Positions 10,129 through 21,884 of a DNA stretch of 64,000 nt are shown piece after piece; position 1 is the stretch's first letter; each line of letters starts with the position of its first letter. Under the pieces are notes generated by a model. The model was not told where the DNA came from, made no database searches, and saw only the letters and a program-made list of their open reading frames with translations. Origin of the DNA: Mesostigma viride (Eukaryota; Streptophyta; Mesostigmatophyceae; Mesostigmatales; Mesostigmataceae); assembly GCA_009746045.1 (NCBI GenBank), contig RPFO01000104.1:2424448-2488447 (forward strand). The letters run 5' to 3'. The position numbers and the translations under genes were made by a program.

Positions 10129-11911
10129 CCTAATGTCTAATCACCAAGAAAATGTCCTCAAATGAGGACATTTTTAAGCATGGATACCATTTGTAATAAC
10201 TAACACATGTCAACAAATCCATGGGTACGGTATGGAACCATGTTCATTCATGATATGTTCAAGAGTTGCAATGCTTAACATCCATGAAATATGCTCATTG
10301 TATCATTGTTTCCGATTTATGAATGCAGGGGGGTCGCTACGCGAGTGACCAAATAGCACTCAAGTCAACAATATGCCAAGAAAGAAGGCATGGCCAGGTC
10401 TTGGCTGGTCCTGAAAATGCACCTAGGGTGCCCACAACATGTCTATGTTACACCCTCGCAGTCCTAGACCCTGCAGGGGGGGGGGAGCCTGCCAGGGGGG
10501 GGGGCACAAAATGTAACTGACAGCCAGGGACCATGGTGCAGGCCAAACAGCAGGTGTAAAGCTAGCTCAGTCCAAAGAGTGAAATATGAAGCAAATACTT
10601 GCCAAGGTTAGGTCCATGATCGTTAGTAGAGGCTCGGCTGCCACCACGGTGCTAAACCATGATGCTGAGCCCTTACGTTATATATGAAACATATACTGCA
10701 AAGAGGCACAAGTTGTAACACAAGCACAATGTAAACATGACAAGCTCAAGTTTCCAAGCCAGTCTTGATCACTTGGACATGAGTTGAAGCATTAGAAACA
10801 TATGGGCAACATACCAGCAAACCTTGAAAAACTTCTCAGCAACAAGGCAGTATATGTGTTGAATCAAACTACCACATCGCAATTAAGCACAGCGACTTCT
10901 ACTTGCTGCTGTTTTGATAACGCAAGGCCGTTTACCTTTTCAGTGACGCAATGGGAAAAAGAAAGTACTGCCCAGCAAACTTCCGTTATTCCCCGGACAT
11001 AAACGTAATCGAAACCACGAAGTTGGGCATTGAAAGCAACCGGAATTATCACGTCTGCGGGAGTTACAGGTTACAATGCGCTTAACACGCTTACTTAGAA
11101 CGATGCGGTTGAGAATGACAGTCGGAACCTTGTTCTTGACGTGCGCCCAGGCCGCCAGCTGCGCGGGCCAGCTCAAGAAATATATATTAAAGGACGGTGA
11201 CGCGTGGGAAGCACCCAGCCTTGCGGCAAAAGAAAAATATGGCTTGCGCTCGCCCTGGTTTTCGCCAGGCGCGACTGCGACATCACGACAAAAAAATAGA
11301 GACTCTTTGACGCATGCAACTGCCCAGGTCCCTCTTCTCCCCATGTCGCCCATAAGCCCATAAGCGTACCATAACCCATACTCGCGATATCCGCAGCGCC
11401 TGGGCGGAAAAAGAAATTCTAAAACCGAACTGCGAACTGACCTATCATGCGATCTACGTAGCTCTCAGATTTTCTTCAACAATGCCAAAATCCGTTCATG
11501 AACAAAATTTTCGACATATACAAAGCACCTGCTCGTGAAGAATAACATATTCGAAATCACTAGATGACGATCTAAAATGCTGTCTTCATCCGGGGCAAAA
11601 TAATTCCCTATAACATTCAGGCAAGCCTCGGAACTGGCACGACCCCATAGCCGCCACTCGACAAAACACTCGATTGCATTGCGATGTTCTTGCTGTTGTA
11701 GGTACTTTTCGTCGCCTCATATTTTCCAGGTACGGTCGACCCCTGTCGACCCCAGGGCCTTGGCGCGCTCAGTACCTATCCCAGTTTCGCGCCAAAACCC
11801 ACCAAGTGACCCTAGGACCAAATTTGGCGCCAAAACCGCGCCCCTGACCCCCCCCGTCTCAAACGAGGACTATGTCCTCAAATGAGGACATTTGGTTTTT
11901 GGACACTAAGG
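10129..11911. mobile_element. ~1.78 kb palindrome-ended DNA element inside the gypsy 3' region
   Basis: Inverted ends of about 40 bp. The left end reads CTAATGTC, an A-rich gap, then the palindrome ATGTCCTCAAATGAGGACAT (10152-10171). The right end has the same palindrome (11873-11892), then GGTTTTTGGACACTAAG. There is no transposase frame. The right subterminal region is an inverted relative of the left end of the element at 5474-7271, so the two belong to one family although their palindromes differ. It lies just after the stop of the gypsy extra ORF. Boundaries are good to about 20 bp. Confidence 0.6.
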
Positions 11912-11918
11912 TAGAACA

Positions 11919-14001
11919 CTACACTAGGTACACTCCCCGTGCACCCTCAAGGTCGCGCTGGTAGTCGCGCTGGATCGCGATCTTCTTCTCCTCAATGCGC
12001 CCAGCGTCAAGCAAGCAATCACGCCAAGTGCCGGGTGGCCAGAGGCCCCAGAACCCGTACAAGTAGTAGGGCTGGGTCAGGGTCAGCGACTGCTGCCCGA
12101 GATTAACATAGCCGCTTTTGAAGTCGCTCAGGAACGTGGCCATCATAACGCGCAGCATGAGGTCCCGCAGCGCTCCCTCGTGCACGAGCAAGCGGAGCTG
12201 TCCCGCTCGCGCGCTCGCGCACAAGTCCGGCGTAAGCGCCTCAACCAGCGCAAGACCGTAGGTGGGTGACAGCATGGGGTGCTGTACCGGCACATGGGGT
12301 CGCACCGAAGCACCGGCCTCGTATACTCGACGCTTGGGCCAAAACTGGCCATCAAACACGAGCGAAGTTGGATCCCGAGGAGGCGCGGGCACATGAGCTG
12401 GATCCGGGTGCGGCCAGCGGTCTACCGGCACGGCACGGTTGGCGGCCCAACGCACGCCAACATACCGCCGCAAACCCGAGGGGAAAATGACTTGAATGGC
12501 CCCCGTGGGCGGCAGGAAAAGGTCGCATGGGAACACCATCCCAGGTCCGGGCGCTGGAGTGGCGGCAGGACGCGGATAGTTGTAGATCACAGGCAGCCTG
12601 CACCGTGTATGGCTCCAGGAAGTCCAGGTGCGACAGAACATACCCGTTGGGCGGCTGGGGCGTGAAGTCGGGGAGGATCCCGGGATGGCCGAGGGCCATC
12701 TCCTGGTGTGGCCCTCGCTGCCCAGCTGGTGCCTGCACCATGGCCTCGACGGGTCGCACAATAACTCCCTCATGAGGCTGGTCCAGAAAACCAAGCAGCG
12801 GCGGGACCACCTCTGCGACTGGTTGCACCGGCATCGGCTGGGGCCCAACATGGGGCATGTGCATTGACGCCGATCCACCGTAGACGGGTGCGTACTGCGC
12901 TTCGGCCGGCGGTGGGGCCATCACGGGCCCTGGGAGCGTCAACGCGGGAGTCACATCGACGGGAAGGAGCGGGGGATGTGGGACGGGGTATGGCACCGCC
13001 CATGGCACGTGAGAAGCGAGTGCAGGCCCATTCCCATCCATCGCCCGCGGAGGACACTGGTTGACAGTCGGCCCGTCGCTGTGACTTGACGCATCGGGCT
13101 GACTTTGGTGGGGAGGTAGGACCTCAAACCCAGGAGGCGTCGTCGGAGAATCTGGCGCCGACGGTCGTGCGATCGCCTGAGCCGATGCGGTGTGAACCGG
13201 AACCCGGGTGTCTGCTGGGGGGCGATGCCGTGCGCATGGTGGGATATCCAAAGGCGCAAAGGCCTCGGCGAAGTTGATCTCGAGGTCCTCACAGGTGCGC
13301 TCCCCAGGCCCTAAGAACTCGTCCCGCCTCCACTGGAGGTCGCGCTCCTCTTGTCCAGCCATCCATTGGAGAGCCGTTAAAATGGAATATCGGCACTCCT
13401 GGGAACCTGGAGGGCCACGAACCGCGGTGTCGTCGGGCAGCCGAGTAACACCGAACGCCCTTCGCACACCATCCCGTCCAGCCTCGTCAGAGAGGTACGG
13501 GAAAACCAGTGGGTAATCCAGCACCACCCGTGTGCTGAGGCGGCAAAAGACACAGCGACAGCCCCGGTTGTGTGCGACCAAAGGCAGCTGGCTGACACTT
13601 GCTGCCGCAATGGTGGAACCCAGAGGAGGGCCGAAGAACGAAACGTTGTTTCTCATGTAGTCCTTCAGGTCCCAAGCCAAGTCGTCTGGCAGGGGCGGCC
13701 ACTCCTGTTGGTCGAGGATCTGCCAGCGTTGCAGCCATGTGGGCTCGCTTGCGCCCATAAGGCGGAACCCGCACCACTTGGCGGGGTCTCTCTCCTCGGC
13801 TTCCGGGATGACCATGCTGATGAGGTCCTTGGTTCGCTGGACACCGACATAGTCCGCTGACTGTGCTTGTTGATCAGCGTGCCGTGGCTGGCTGGGTGCC
13901 TTAGGGCCCACGCCGATGGGTGGCTGGGTGATGTCCGGGGGCTGCCGAGCATTCTGGGCCTGCCGAGTAGGTCGGGGGCGACGCGTAGTGAAGGTTGGCA
14001 T
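11919..14001 (-). CDS. Extra ORF of the gypsy element after pol (unknown)
   Basis: The frame opens with MPTFTTRRPRPTRQ at 14001 and runs about 500 codons. After one frame change near 12560-12600 it continues to a stop at 11919, for a total of about 690 residues. The N-terminal half is globular and charged, with HNRGCRCVFCR (possible zinc ligands). The middle (about residues 260-450) is Pro-rich and low complexity. The C-terminal part is again globular, ending RDYQRDLEGARGVYLV. No signal peptide or membrane segment is seen, so it does not look like an envelope. It is sense-oriented and 577 bp downstream of pol. It could be a captured gene or a gag duplicate; I recognise no family. Confidence 0.6.
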
Positions 14002-14578
14002 GTTCCCTCCACGCGTAGACCTGTTGGGGGGAAAGGGAGGAGGCCACTACAATACGCTTCCGCGGACACCTTTTTCAGCGGGGAAAGTGCCCCCGGGCTT
14101 CCGGGGCAAATTCAGCAAGCGCTGCGGAACTTAGATACTAAAATTTCGTTTTTGGTTCGTACCGTACAGCCAATCATTTTGCGCCCGGATCAAATTGTGA
14201 TCTGGGCACTGAACACGAAAATTTCAGCGAAACGTACGAAACACCAACGCAACTACAGAAAATTTTCAGTGACGAAACTGTAGTACCGTGAACCCAAGCA
14301 AAATGTAGTAGGACTTCGCTAAATTCACGTTCGGAATTTTTCCCCGCAAGATTCCCCCGCAAGATTCCCCCGCACGATTCCCCCCGCTAGGTTCAGGCTC
14401 CAGTCGATGCTCGCCAAATGGCGCAAAAAAAGAAACATATGTTAAAATCGACGGTGCGAATCCTCGTTACCGCTCGGGTAACATTCTCACTCATTTCGCG
14501 TCTCCTACGAACCGTATTGTAGTGGGTGTGGGGGGAACACCGACCAGCATGCACGCAAAAGTTCGGGTAAAATCCATC
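14002..14578. other. Spacer between gypsy pol and the extra ORF
   Basis: No coding frame of note. Three GATTCCCCC-type repeats lie at about 14344-14388. If the extra ORF is expressed, this spacer must hold either a splice acceptor or a promoter; I cannot pick a convincing one by eye. Confidence 0.4.
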
Positions 14579-16041
14579 CTACCTACTCCAACCCATTCTC
14601 ACGCTTATAGCGTTGTAGCAACCGTCTACAGCCATCCAACTGATCCTCGGTTCGCCAAGAGTACTCGGCATGGGGTCTGCCTCCGACTGGCTGAACTTCC
14701 GGCATTGTACGCGGCACTGGCGCACCATGCCCCTACCTCTCTTCTGATCACGGTGGCCCACAATGGCCTCCACCTCGTTCTCTACCTCTCCCGTCTCTGG
14801 GTTGTGTTCTAGCGGCGCCGGGGCGTCTACCCTACCGGGGAACGTGCTCTTGTGGTACAGCTTCAACTGGTCCCTGTGGAACGTGTTATTCTGCACCTGC
14901 CAAGTGGACGGCACATCTACCCGGAACATGCAGTCCTTGAACTTGTCCACCACTGGATAGGGGCCGAGGAAGATTGGCTTCAGCTTGGTCTTAAGCCCTT
15001 CCTCCACCTTCTGGGCGAAACGACCTAGTTGAGGACCCTCCACGAGGACCAGGTCCCCAATCTCAATCGCGGGCGTGCGGGCATCAATCGACGCTCGCAA
15101 GCGCGCCAGGCGTTTGTCTCGTGTGGCTTGGTATCCCAAGACCGCACTTTCCTGTGCCTGCTTCATGTGCTCAAGCATCTCTCTCACACCTCGCACCGTC
15201 GTGCGTATGGTTGCGTCCTTGCTGGGCATCTGACTGGCCAGCATTTCGGCTGGGGTGAGGGGGTGCTGTCCTGTGTCCAGGAAAAATGGCGTATAGCCGT
15301 GGGCAGCCTGGGACGAATTGTTAAGGGCAAACTCGACGAACCCAATGAACTCATCCCAGTTGTCGCCTCGCCCCTTGATGTAGTGGCGCATGGTCTCCTC
15401 CACTACCCGGTTAAGTCGTTCTACCAGATGTGTAGAGGAGCTAGGTGGTATGCGGTCCCGAGAGAGACCTTGGTGCCCAGGATCCCGAAGAACTCTTGCC
15501 AAAACGTGGCAGTGAACAGCTTGTCGCGGTCGGAGATAAACTGGCGACTCAGCCCATGGTACTTGAAGACATTGTCTAGGTAGAGTCGGACGCAATCCTG
15601 CGCGGTGAGTGTCAGGGGACAAGGCACCAGATGGCACCTGCGGGTCAACCGATCGAGGAACACCAAAATCTGCTCGTTACCCGACGGGGTCCTTTTGAAT
15701 GGACCAACGAAGTCCATCATCAGGCTATCCCAAGGTCGCAGCGGATCAGGTAATGAGTGGGGTGTAGCCTGCGACCCGGTGTTGCGCGGCTTCATCAATT
15801 GGCACGAATGGCATGTGCGCACATATTCCAGCGCCTCCTGCTTCATGCCGGGCCAGAAGAATAGCCGTCGCAGGTGGCTGAGGACTCGATGGGTGCCCTG
15901 ATGACCCCCCAAGGGAGAGCCGTGGAGCTCGTGCAAGAGCGCGGCTCTAGCGATGGGCGGTATATACAGCCGCCATTGATCCCCGGGTCCCGTCATCACG
16001 TACAGGAACCCGTCTTGGAACTTGCAGGGGAGTCCGTTCAT
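14579..16041 (-). pseudogene. Gypsy integrase with chromodomain-like tail
   Basis: Zinc-binding domain HELHG...H then CHSCQL (HHCC), and a catalytic core with DFVGPF (first Asp), SDRDKLF (second Asp) and, in the next frame, VERLNRVVEETMRHY for the region of the glutamate. The C-terminal domain has GDLVLVEGPQLGRF and LGPYPVVDKF. The last part, VEAIVGHRDQKRG then RVQCRKFSQSE, resembles a degraded chromodomain, which targets chromovirus integration to heterochromatin. A frame change near 15480 splits core and C-terminus. The stop is at 14579. Confidence 0.85.
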
Positions 16042-17200
16042 CTGCTGCGGGTGCGCTGGCTGCCTGCGCCTCGGGTTCGGTCACCGTGAACCTACTGACG
16101 ATGCGCTCCAAGTCGGACGTTATCTTAAAGCTCTCCGTGTTGCCTTCGGGTACGGGCAGCTTCTCCAAGTCGTCCAACTCCTGGCGAATGGTGGTGTCGC
16201 CTGGTTGCGAAGTCGTGACTCGCCTAGCCATGGTTCGCGTGAGCGCATTGATGTCCGCAACGGAGCCGAAGTTTCTGTCGACAAGAAGGGGCTCGCCAAG
16301 TGGTGTGAGGCTAAAGCCGCCTACTGGTGGGACCGCATGGCTGAGAGGGATCCGGTGATGGGACCCCTCCCCCCCCATCGGGGTGAGCGCGTCCTCGTGC
16401 TCGTCGCGGGGCCAAGGGGCCAAAACGTCAGGGGTGGTATGGTCCTCATGGAAGAGGAACCGTGAGGTCAAGGATCCGTCCGACACGCCATACGGCGGGA
16501 CAGGACCCATGGTGGGCACACAAACGGTGTGCAGCACGTCCAAATCCTCATAGAACTGGTAGTCAGCGCGGCGGGAAAGCGCGTCCGGGACAACGTTGTC
16601 CTCACCCTTCACATATTGAATGCGAAAGGGGGCGAACTGGGACAGATACTCCATCCAACGCGCCTGCCGCGGGACGAGGTTGGGTTGGGCGAGCAAGTGA
16701 GTGAGCGGCCGGTGGTCAGTGTGGATGACCAACCGGTGGGGATCCAAGTCCCCTTGCTCACTGATCGCGACGTCAAACTGTGCCCCCAGGAGGAGGTGTC
16801 GCCAGGTGTGGCAGCAGTATACCACTGCCAACAACTCCTGTTGATGCACTGGATAGTTGCGCTCTGCCGGGATCATGGTGCGCGAAATGTATTCAATCGG
16901 TTGCAAGCCGGCACCATGATCCTGTAACAGGACACCCCCTATCGCCACTTTGCTCGCATCGGTAGCGACGACAAAAGGCTTGGAAGGGTCGGGTAGCACA
17001 AGGACGGGGGCGCGAGTAAGACTCGCCTTGAGTTCTTCAAATGCCGCTTGACATGCACTTGACCACTCGAATGGAGTGCCCTTTTCAGAAGGGCATTGAT
17101 CGGTGCGGCTATCGTCGCGAACCGAGGAATGAAGCGCCGGTAGTATGACGCAAGACCAAGAAAACTGCGAACACCTTTGACATCGGTGGGGACCGGCCAT
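16030..17200 (-). pseudogene. Gypsy RNase H domain and linker
   Basis: Continues from RT with FEWSSACQAAFEELK (connection) and the RNase H signature PFVVATDASKVAIGGVL, then ISRTMIPAERNYPVHQQELL and VIHTDHRPLTHLL. DALSRRAD marks the end of the domain. About 150 residues of variable linker lead to integrase. The open frame covers roughly 400 codons. It degrades the RNA strand during reverse transcription. Frame changes near 17080 and 16020 join it to RT and integrase. Confidence 0.85.
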
Positions 17201-18302
17201 TCCTGCACTGCGGCGATCTTGGCCGGGTCCGTGGCCACCCCATGTTGGGACAGGGTGTGGCCCAAAAAAGGAACACTACGGCCCGAGCGGACCTTGGCGC
17301 GACGCGCCGAGAGGTGCTCATCCTCCATGATCTGAAGCACCGCGTCTACATCCTCAAGATGATCGTCGAAAGTGTTGGAGTAAATCAGGATATCGTCGAG
17401 GTATGCGACGGCGCATTGGCGCTTATAGGTCCACGGCGGTTTGGTCCCCCGGTTGGGGTCGCGCAAGTCCTTGGAAACCTGCGGCAGGTGAGCAGTTCCC
17501 ATATAACCGGGCGGAGCAGGTCGTTCATCAGCATTTGAAAGGATGCTGGGGAGTTGCAGAGTCCCATGGCTGCCACCCGGAATTGGTAGTGCCCAAACGG
17601 CGTCGCGAAGGCTGTCTTGTGGCAGTCCTCCGGGGCGATACGTAATTGCCAGAACCCGTCCGCACAGTCAAGGACTGTGAAGCACGTAGCGCCTTGCACG
17701 CGGTTGAAGATGTCGTCAATGCGTGGCAAAGGGTACTTGGATTTGACAGTAATGGCGTTCAGCTTCCGGTAGTCTGTCACTAGACGCCATTTCCCATTGG
17801 GCTTGGGCACCAGGAGCACCCCCGCTGAATACGGGCTATTGCTGGGCTCAATCAGACCTGCCTCAAGGAGAGAGATCAGGATCTTTTTTAGCTCCTGCAG
17901 CTCAACTGGTCCCATCCTGTACATTGGGGATGCCGTGGGGCCTTGGCCTTCTTGCAACTTGATGCGGTGGAGCACCGACCGAGCCGGCGGGAACTGGGGA
18001 GTCCGCTCCTCGAACAACTTGCCGTGCTTGTCCAATACCGCATCGAACCTGGCCTTCTCTGGCGGGGTGTAGTCTGCCCCGAGCTCATTGAGGAGGGCCT
18101 CAATCCCCGCCTTGTCCACCAGGTCCACTCGGTACATCTCCGAGATCTTCTTCTTGCGAACCTGGCGAAGGAGGGCCTTGTGACTCATGAGAATCTCAGA
18201 ACCCTTGCGAGGTCGTGTAGGCGCCCACTCATGTGTGGTGTTACTAACGCTAACACCCAGGCTCGACGGCGAATTGTCCGTCGGGGCACCAGTACGACCC
18301 AT
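17080..18302 (-). pseudogene. Gypsy reverse transcriptase
   Basis: Classic Ty3/gypsy RT: LLEAGLIEPSNSPYSAGVLL, VPKPNGKWRLVTDYRKLN, YPLPRIDDIFNRV, CFTVLDCADGFWQLRI (Asp), FGHYQFRVAAMGLCNSPASF, then, after a frame change near 17450, AYLDDILIYS with the catalytic DD pair and FLGHTLS. Normal length for the domain. The region between fingers and palm is disrupted, so this copy would not make one polyprotein without the shift being corrected or bypassed. Confidence 0.9.
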
Positions 18303-18660
18303 CCGGGAACCATACTGATTGGTCCTTACATCCGATGTAGGCGTCGTGGGGTCCTAACCAATCTAAACCTAAAATGATGTCCGCGGCTCCAATCGGAGCG
18401 ACGGTGGCGGCGACGTCAATCCTAGTGCCTTGGAGGACCACGTTCTGACACGTCTACGAGTCCCGGTGAAGGTTTGGTACGGCCATCGCTATACCTGACT
18501 TGCATCGGGGCGGAATGCGGACGAACCTGCATCCCGCATTGGTGTGCTAATGTGTCACTGATAAACGTAACCGAGGCCCCCGTGTCAACGAGTAACTTGA
18601 CGTCTACCACTGCCCGGTCCCGTAGGTAAGGGTCCTGGGTTGGCTCAGACACTGCCATTA
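18250..18660 (-). pseudogene. Gypsy aspartic protease (retropepsin)
   Basis: The active-site block LLVDTGASVTFIS lies at about residue 22 of the first frame, and the flap/C-terminal block IILGLDWLGPHDAYIG in a second, overlapping frame. The two are joined by a frame change near 18440. It lies between gag and RT, as in other gypsy elements, and would cleave the polyprotein. The gag stop at 18825 separates it from gag, so expression would need readthrough, frameshifting or a separate start. Confidence 0.8.
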
Positions 18661-18824
18661 ACCCATTACTATAGCAACAGACTCTTTCGACTTCCCATTT
18701 GTGCTACCTCCACTTCGGTGGCAGCCACTGTCACGCTTTCCGGGCCCTCTACGCTCACGGGCAACGGAACCTGGGAGGTGGCCTTAGGGCCAGGCAAGCC
18801 GCCTCGATCCCGCGACCTGCCCGC

Positions 18825-20741
18825 CTACTCTTCCCCCTCCTCGAATTCATCTGCAGCTGGTTCCTCGAGCGTGAAGGCCACCTCGCCTGCTACGCGTCCC
18901 GGAGGATCCGCCTCAGCAGCTGAGGCCGCCTTGTCGGCTTCGTTGAGTGCTCGCTCCGCTAGCAGATGGTTGCTCGCAGGGGTGCGCGGTTGCCGGAATT
19001 GCTGGGGATGCCGGGAGGCCTGGCCCAGCCGATGTGCACGGGCGCCTGCGTTCTGAGCCTTCTTGTACCCGCCCGATGTGGGCCTGGCGCCAAAGGCCGC
19101 TGCGGAGGAGCCCATGGTTGGCTTGGTACTGGGCAACCCTGCCTCCCTCCTTGGGCATGTGCGTTTGATATGCCCAATCTCCTGGCAGTAGAAGCACTGT
19201 AGGTGGCTGGCGTCGAGTGCGTTGAGTTGCAATTCGCTCAGCCGAATGCCGGGCAGCTCGTCGATTTCCGACCCGTCGTCGTCGGCGCCAGGGGCGCAGT
19301 CGAGACTATTCACGCGCCTGGTCGAGTGTGCTGCCTTGCCGGTGTGGTTATCCGCGGTCGTGAGGAGGTACGCCTTGACCTGGGACATGTCCCACAAGTG
19401 CCATGGAGTATCGGCGAACTTCTTCCTGGCCTCTAGCTGCAGGTCGGGATGGATTGCTTCCATGAAGCGAATCTTGTACTCGTGGCCGGACATGTCCAAC
19501 AGTCGGCTGGCCATCTCATCGAAAGCCACCTCAAACTCACGGTACGTCTTGTTGCCTTGACGGAAGGCGCCAAAGGCAAGGCGCTCCTGGAACTCGGCGT
19601 CTGGCGGGACAAGCTTCTGCTGGATCCGATCCATCAACTCATTGATGTCCTTGGGGTAGGACTGTGACGCAATGCTGTCGCAGTGGAGCAGCCGCGTAAC
19701 AGAGATGTCCATGGCCTGGGTGATGATCAAGTCAATCAGGTCCTCGGTAGACAGGTCCCAGTTGTGGTAGTTCGACCAGAATGTGATGGCCTTGTTCACC
19801 AACCTAGCCCACTCTTGGATGTCTCGCGGCTTCATGCTCTTGTTTAGCTTGGGGATGTGCTTGAAGTCGGGCATGGGCGGCGCCTTGAAGAGTTTGTGCC
19901 GCCTGGGGCCGCTGAACTCCCGTGGCTCAGGCCACCCAAACGTGGGCGGCAGGAGAGTGTGCTTGGACCGGTGTCCTACCATGGAGCTTCCTGCCTGCTG
20001 TCGCGCTTGGGCGTAAAGTGGGTGATCGTAGCCCGGGTCATCTGCCGTGATGGTACTGAAGTTCAGGTTCACGTCCGTGTCCCTGACTCGCCTACTCATG
20101 GTGGATCCTGCGGACTGACGGCGGCGCTGTCTATGCGCGTGCTCTAGCTCCTCCTCCTCCACTATATCTGCTTCTAGTGGCTCTTCCTCCTCGGAGGAGG
20201 AGGTACTCCACTGCCCAGTCACCCTTCGCGCGTTGGCGAAGGAGACCCTCCGTGAGCTATCCCTACGATCCTCGCTCCCGCCCCACGAGGGTCGAGGAGG
20301 TCGCGACGTGGTTCTGCCTGCGCCTAGAGTGCCATTCGGCGACCCTCGTCCAAAGCCGGGCGGGGTTCCGACATGGGTGCCCCGGCCACGGTCCGCGCTA
20401 GTTCCTATTACGGAACCTTGTGGGATGCCTACCACGCCTAACACACCGTCTTCCCTACCGGGTGCTGTAGGAGCAATGGGAACACCGTCCGAGCGGGCGG
20501 CTTGGCCATTTTGTGATTCCCCCATCGGGGAGGACGTGGTGCGTGTGTAACCATCTAATGGACTGTGAGGACCTTCCTGAACCACGCCCCCATCGGGACG
20601 GCCCACGCCCCCATCGGGACGGGTGCTTGGACTATCTTCCAATGGCACATGTTGTTGAGCGAGCCTACGACCCGAGCGTAACGTCCGGACATCTACGTCG
20701 TCATCCGAGGGGAGCTCGGTCGCTAACTCGCGGTGCGCCAT
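18825..20741 (-). CDS. Gypsy gag (capsid/nucleocapsid)
   Basis: Intact 638-codon ORF beginning MAHRELATELPSDDD. About 230 residues of Gly/Pro/Arg-rich disordered sequence are followed by the retrotransposon gag domain (AFRQGNKTYREFEVAFDEM, MEAIHPDLQLEARKKF). A single zinc knuckle, CFYCQEIGHIKRTC (CX2CX4HX4C), lies near residue 525, then a basic tail and an acidic end. It packages the RNA and forms virus-like particles. It is the only uninterrupted long ORF of this element. The start chosen is the first ATG after the leader. Confidence 0.88.
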   Translation of the reverse strand: MAHRELATELPSDDDVDVRTLRSGRRLAQQHVPLEDSPSTRPDGGVGRPDGGVVQEGPHSPLDGYTRTTSSPMGESQNGQAARSDGVPIAPTAPGREDGVLGVVGIPQGSVIGTSADRGRGTHVGTPPGFGRGSPNGTLGAGRTTSRPPRPSWGGSEDRRDSSRRVSFANARRVTGQWSTSSSEEEEPLEADIVEEEELEHAHRQRRRQSAGSTMSRRVRDTDVNLNFSTITADDPGYDHPLYAQARQQAGSSMVGHRSKHTLLPPTFGWPEPREFSGPRRHKLFKAPPMPDFKHIPKLNKSMKPRDIQEWARLVNKAITFWSNYHNWDLSTEDLIDLIITQAMDISVTRLLHCDSIASQSYPKDINELMDRIQQKLVPPDAEFQERLAFGAFRQGNKTYREFEVAFDEMASRLLDMSGHEYKIRFMEAIHPDLQLEARKKFADTPWHLWDMSQVKAYLLTTADNHTGKAAHSTRRVNSLDCAPGADDDGSEIDELPGIRLSELQLNALDASHLQCFYCQEIGHIKRTCPRREAGLPSTKPTMGSSAAAFGARPTSGGYKKAQNAGARAHRLGQASRHPQQFRQPRTPASNHLLAERALNEADKAASAAEADPPGRVAGEVAFTLEEPAADEFEEGEE

Positions 20742-21884
20742 TGTTACAAAGTGCTATTCTTAACGTGTGATTTTGGGTGTGCTATAGCCTATTAGGTGTT
20801 TAAGTGCGGCAATCAAGGCCGGTTGCCGGGGTCACGGGTCCCCACGCCCCAACTACCCACCCGACCCTTAGACAAGCACACACACTCGCACACACCCCTT
20901 TATAGCACTTAGTACTATTATTAGTCCTACTAGACCCACCCTTGGATCGTGATAAACTTATATGGCTGATTTCAGGTCTAATGTTTTGGTTTTATAAATC
21001 GTATAAGTTTTAGGACCCTGAATAGGGTTGCATGTACATCAAAATGCAATATATATAGCTTGCTGGATGTATACGTCAAGCCCTAGTTCTTTGTACCAAA
21101 TATCCTCCTATGCTTGCCCATCGGCAAGACACAAGGAAGACACGTGGTTTGAGCCCATCGGCTGAAAGGGAAGGAAAATGCCACTATACCCCTTTTTGGT
21201 CCGTATCACAATATTACAATATAAGATTCGTATATGCACCCAACGGATTACAAAAAGAGAAATGGCATTTTGTTCCAACCCATCGGTCAGAATTCTCACC
21301 TTGGATTGAGCCGGTTCTGAGGAGGTCGGCCCAAGACTGTGAAAAGAAAGGAAAGGAAAGGTGCAGCCGGAAAACAAATGCTAATCCGCACAGTAAGGAA
21401 GCGGTTGTGCAAAAAAAAAAAACGGAAATTCCGTCACGGTTCCTCAATCGAGGGCCGTTAAGGTATTACCGCTCCATAATGCATGGAAAACAACGAAATG
21501 ACGAAAGGAAGAAGCGGGAATGTAGCCAGCCCTGACTTTCGTCAGAGCCACCTTGCCGGCCAGCTACCTCGCAATTTCGTGTCCACCCGTCCTCTCGCCA
21601 GCAGGAGGGCCGCTTGCTTATTCACGTGCCGGTCCGTGATGACCTGCCCAGGGGGTTGGTGCGCAGTTGGGTGCAACCCAGCAAACGGAGTATAAAAAAA
21701 AAAGGTAGCCGACCATCGCCGGATCTATTTAAACAGAGTCGACCATTGTCGACTGTCACTGTTGCAATATTCGTAAATCAGATTTCGGCAATTCCGACCA
21801 TTGCCGGAATGCCTGCAAGATAATGCATCAACTAACTACCCAGGCAACGAAATGCAAGACAAGAAAACAAACCTCCGATTCCAG
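20742..21884 (-). promoter_or_regulatory. Gypsy 5' leader with primer-binding site
   Basis: Noncoding leader of about 1.1 kb between the 5' LTR and gag. Immediately inside the LTR the minus strand reads CTGGAATCGGAGG (about 21871-21883), where TGG matches a tRNA CCA end, so this is the likely primer-binding site. The primer tRNA is not identified. The remainder has A-rich and C-rich stretches but no convincing ORF. Confidence 0.6.

Noticed and set aside
11919-14001. Envelope gene of the gypsy element
   Set aside because: The position suits an env, but no signal peptide, membrane anchor or cleavage site is visible.
21110-21535. 141-codon plus-strand ORF in the gypsy leader
   Set aside because: Antisense to the element, low-complexity lysine-rich and without any motif; probably chance.
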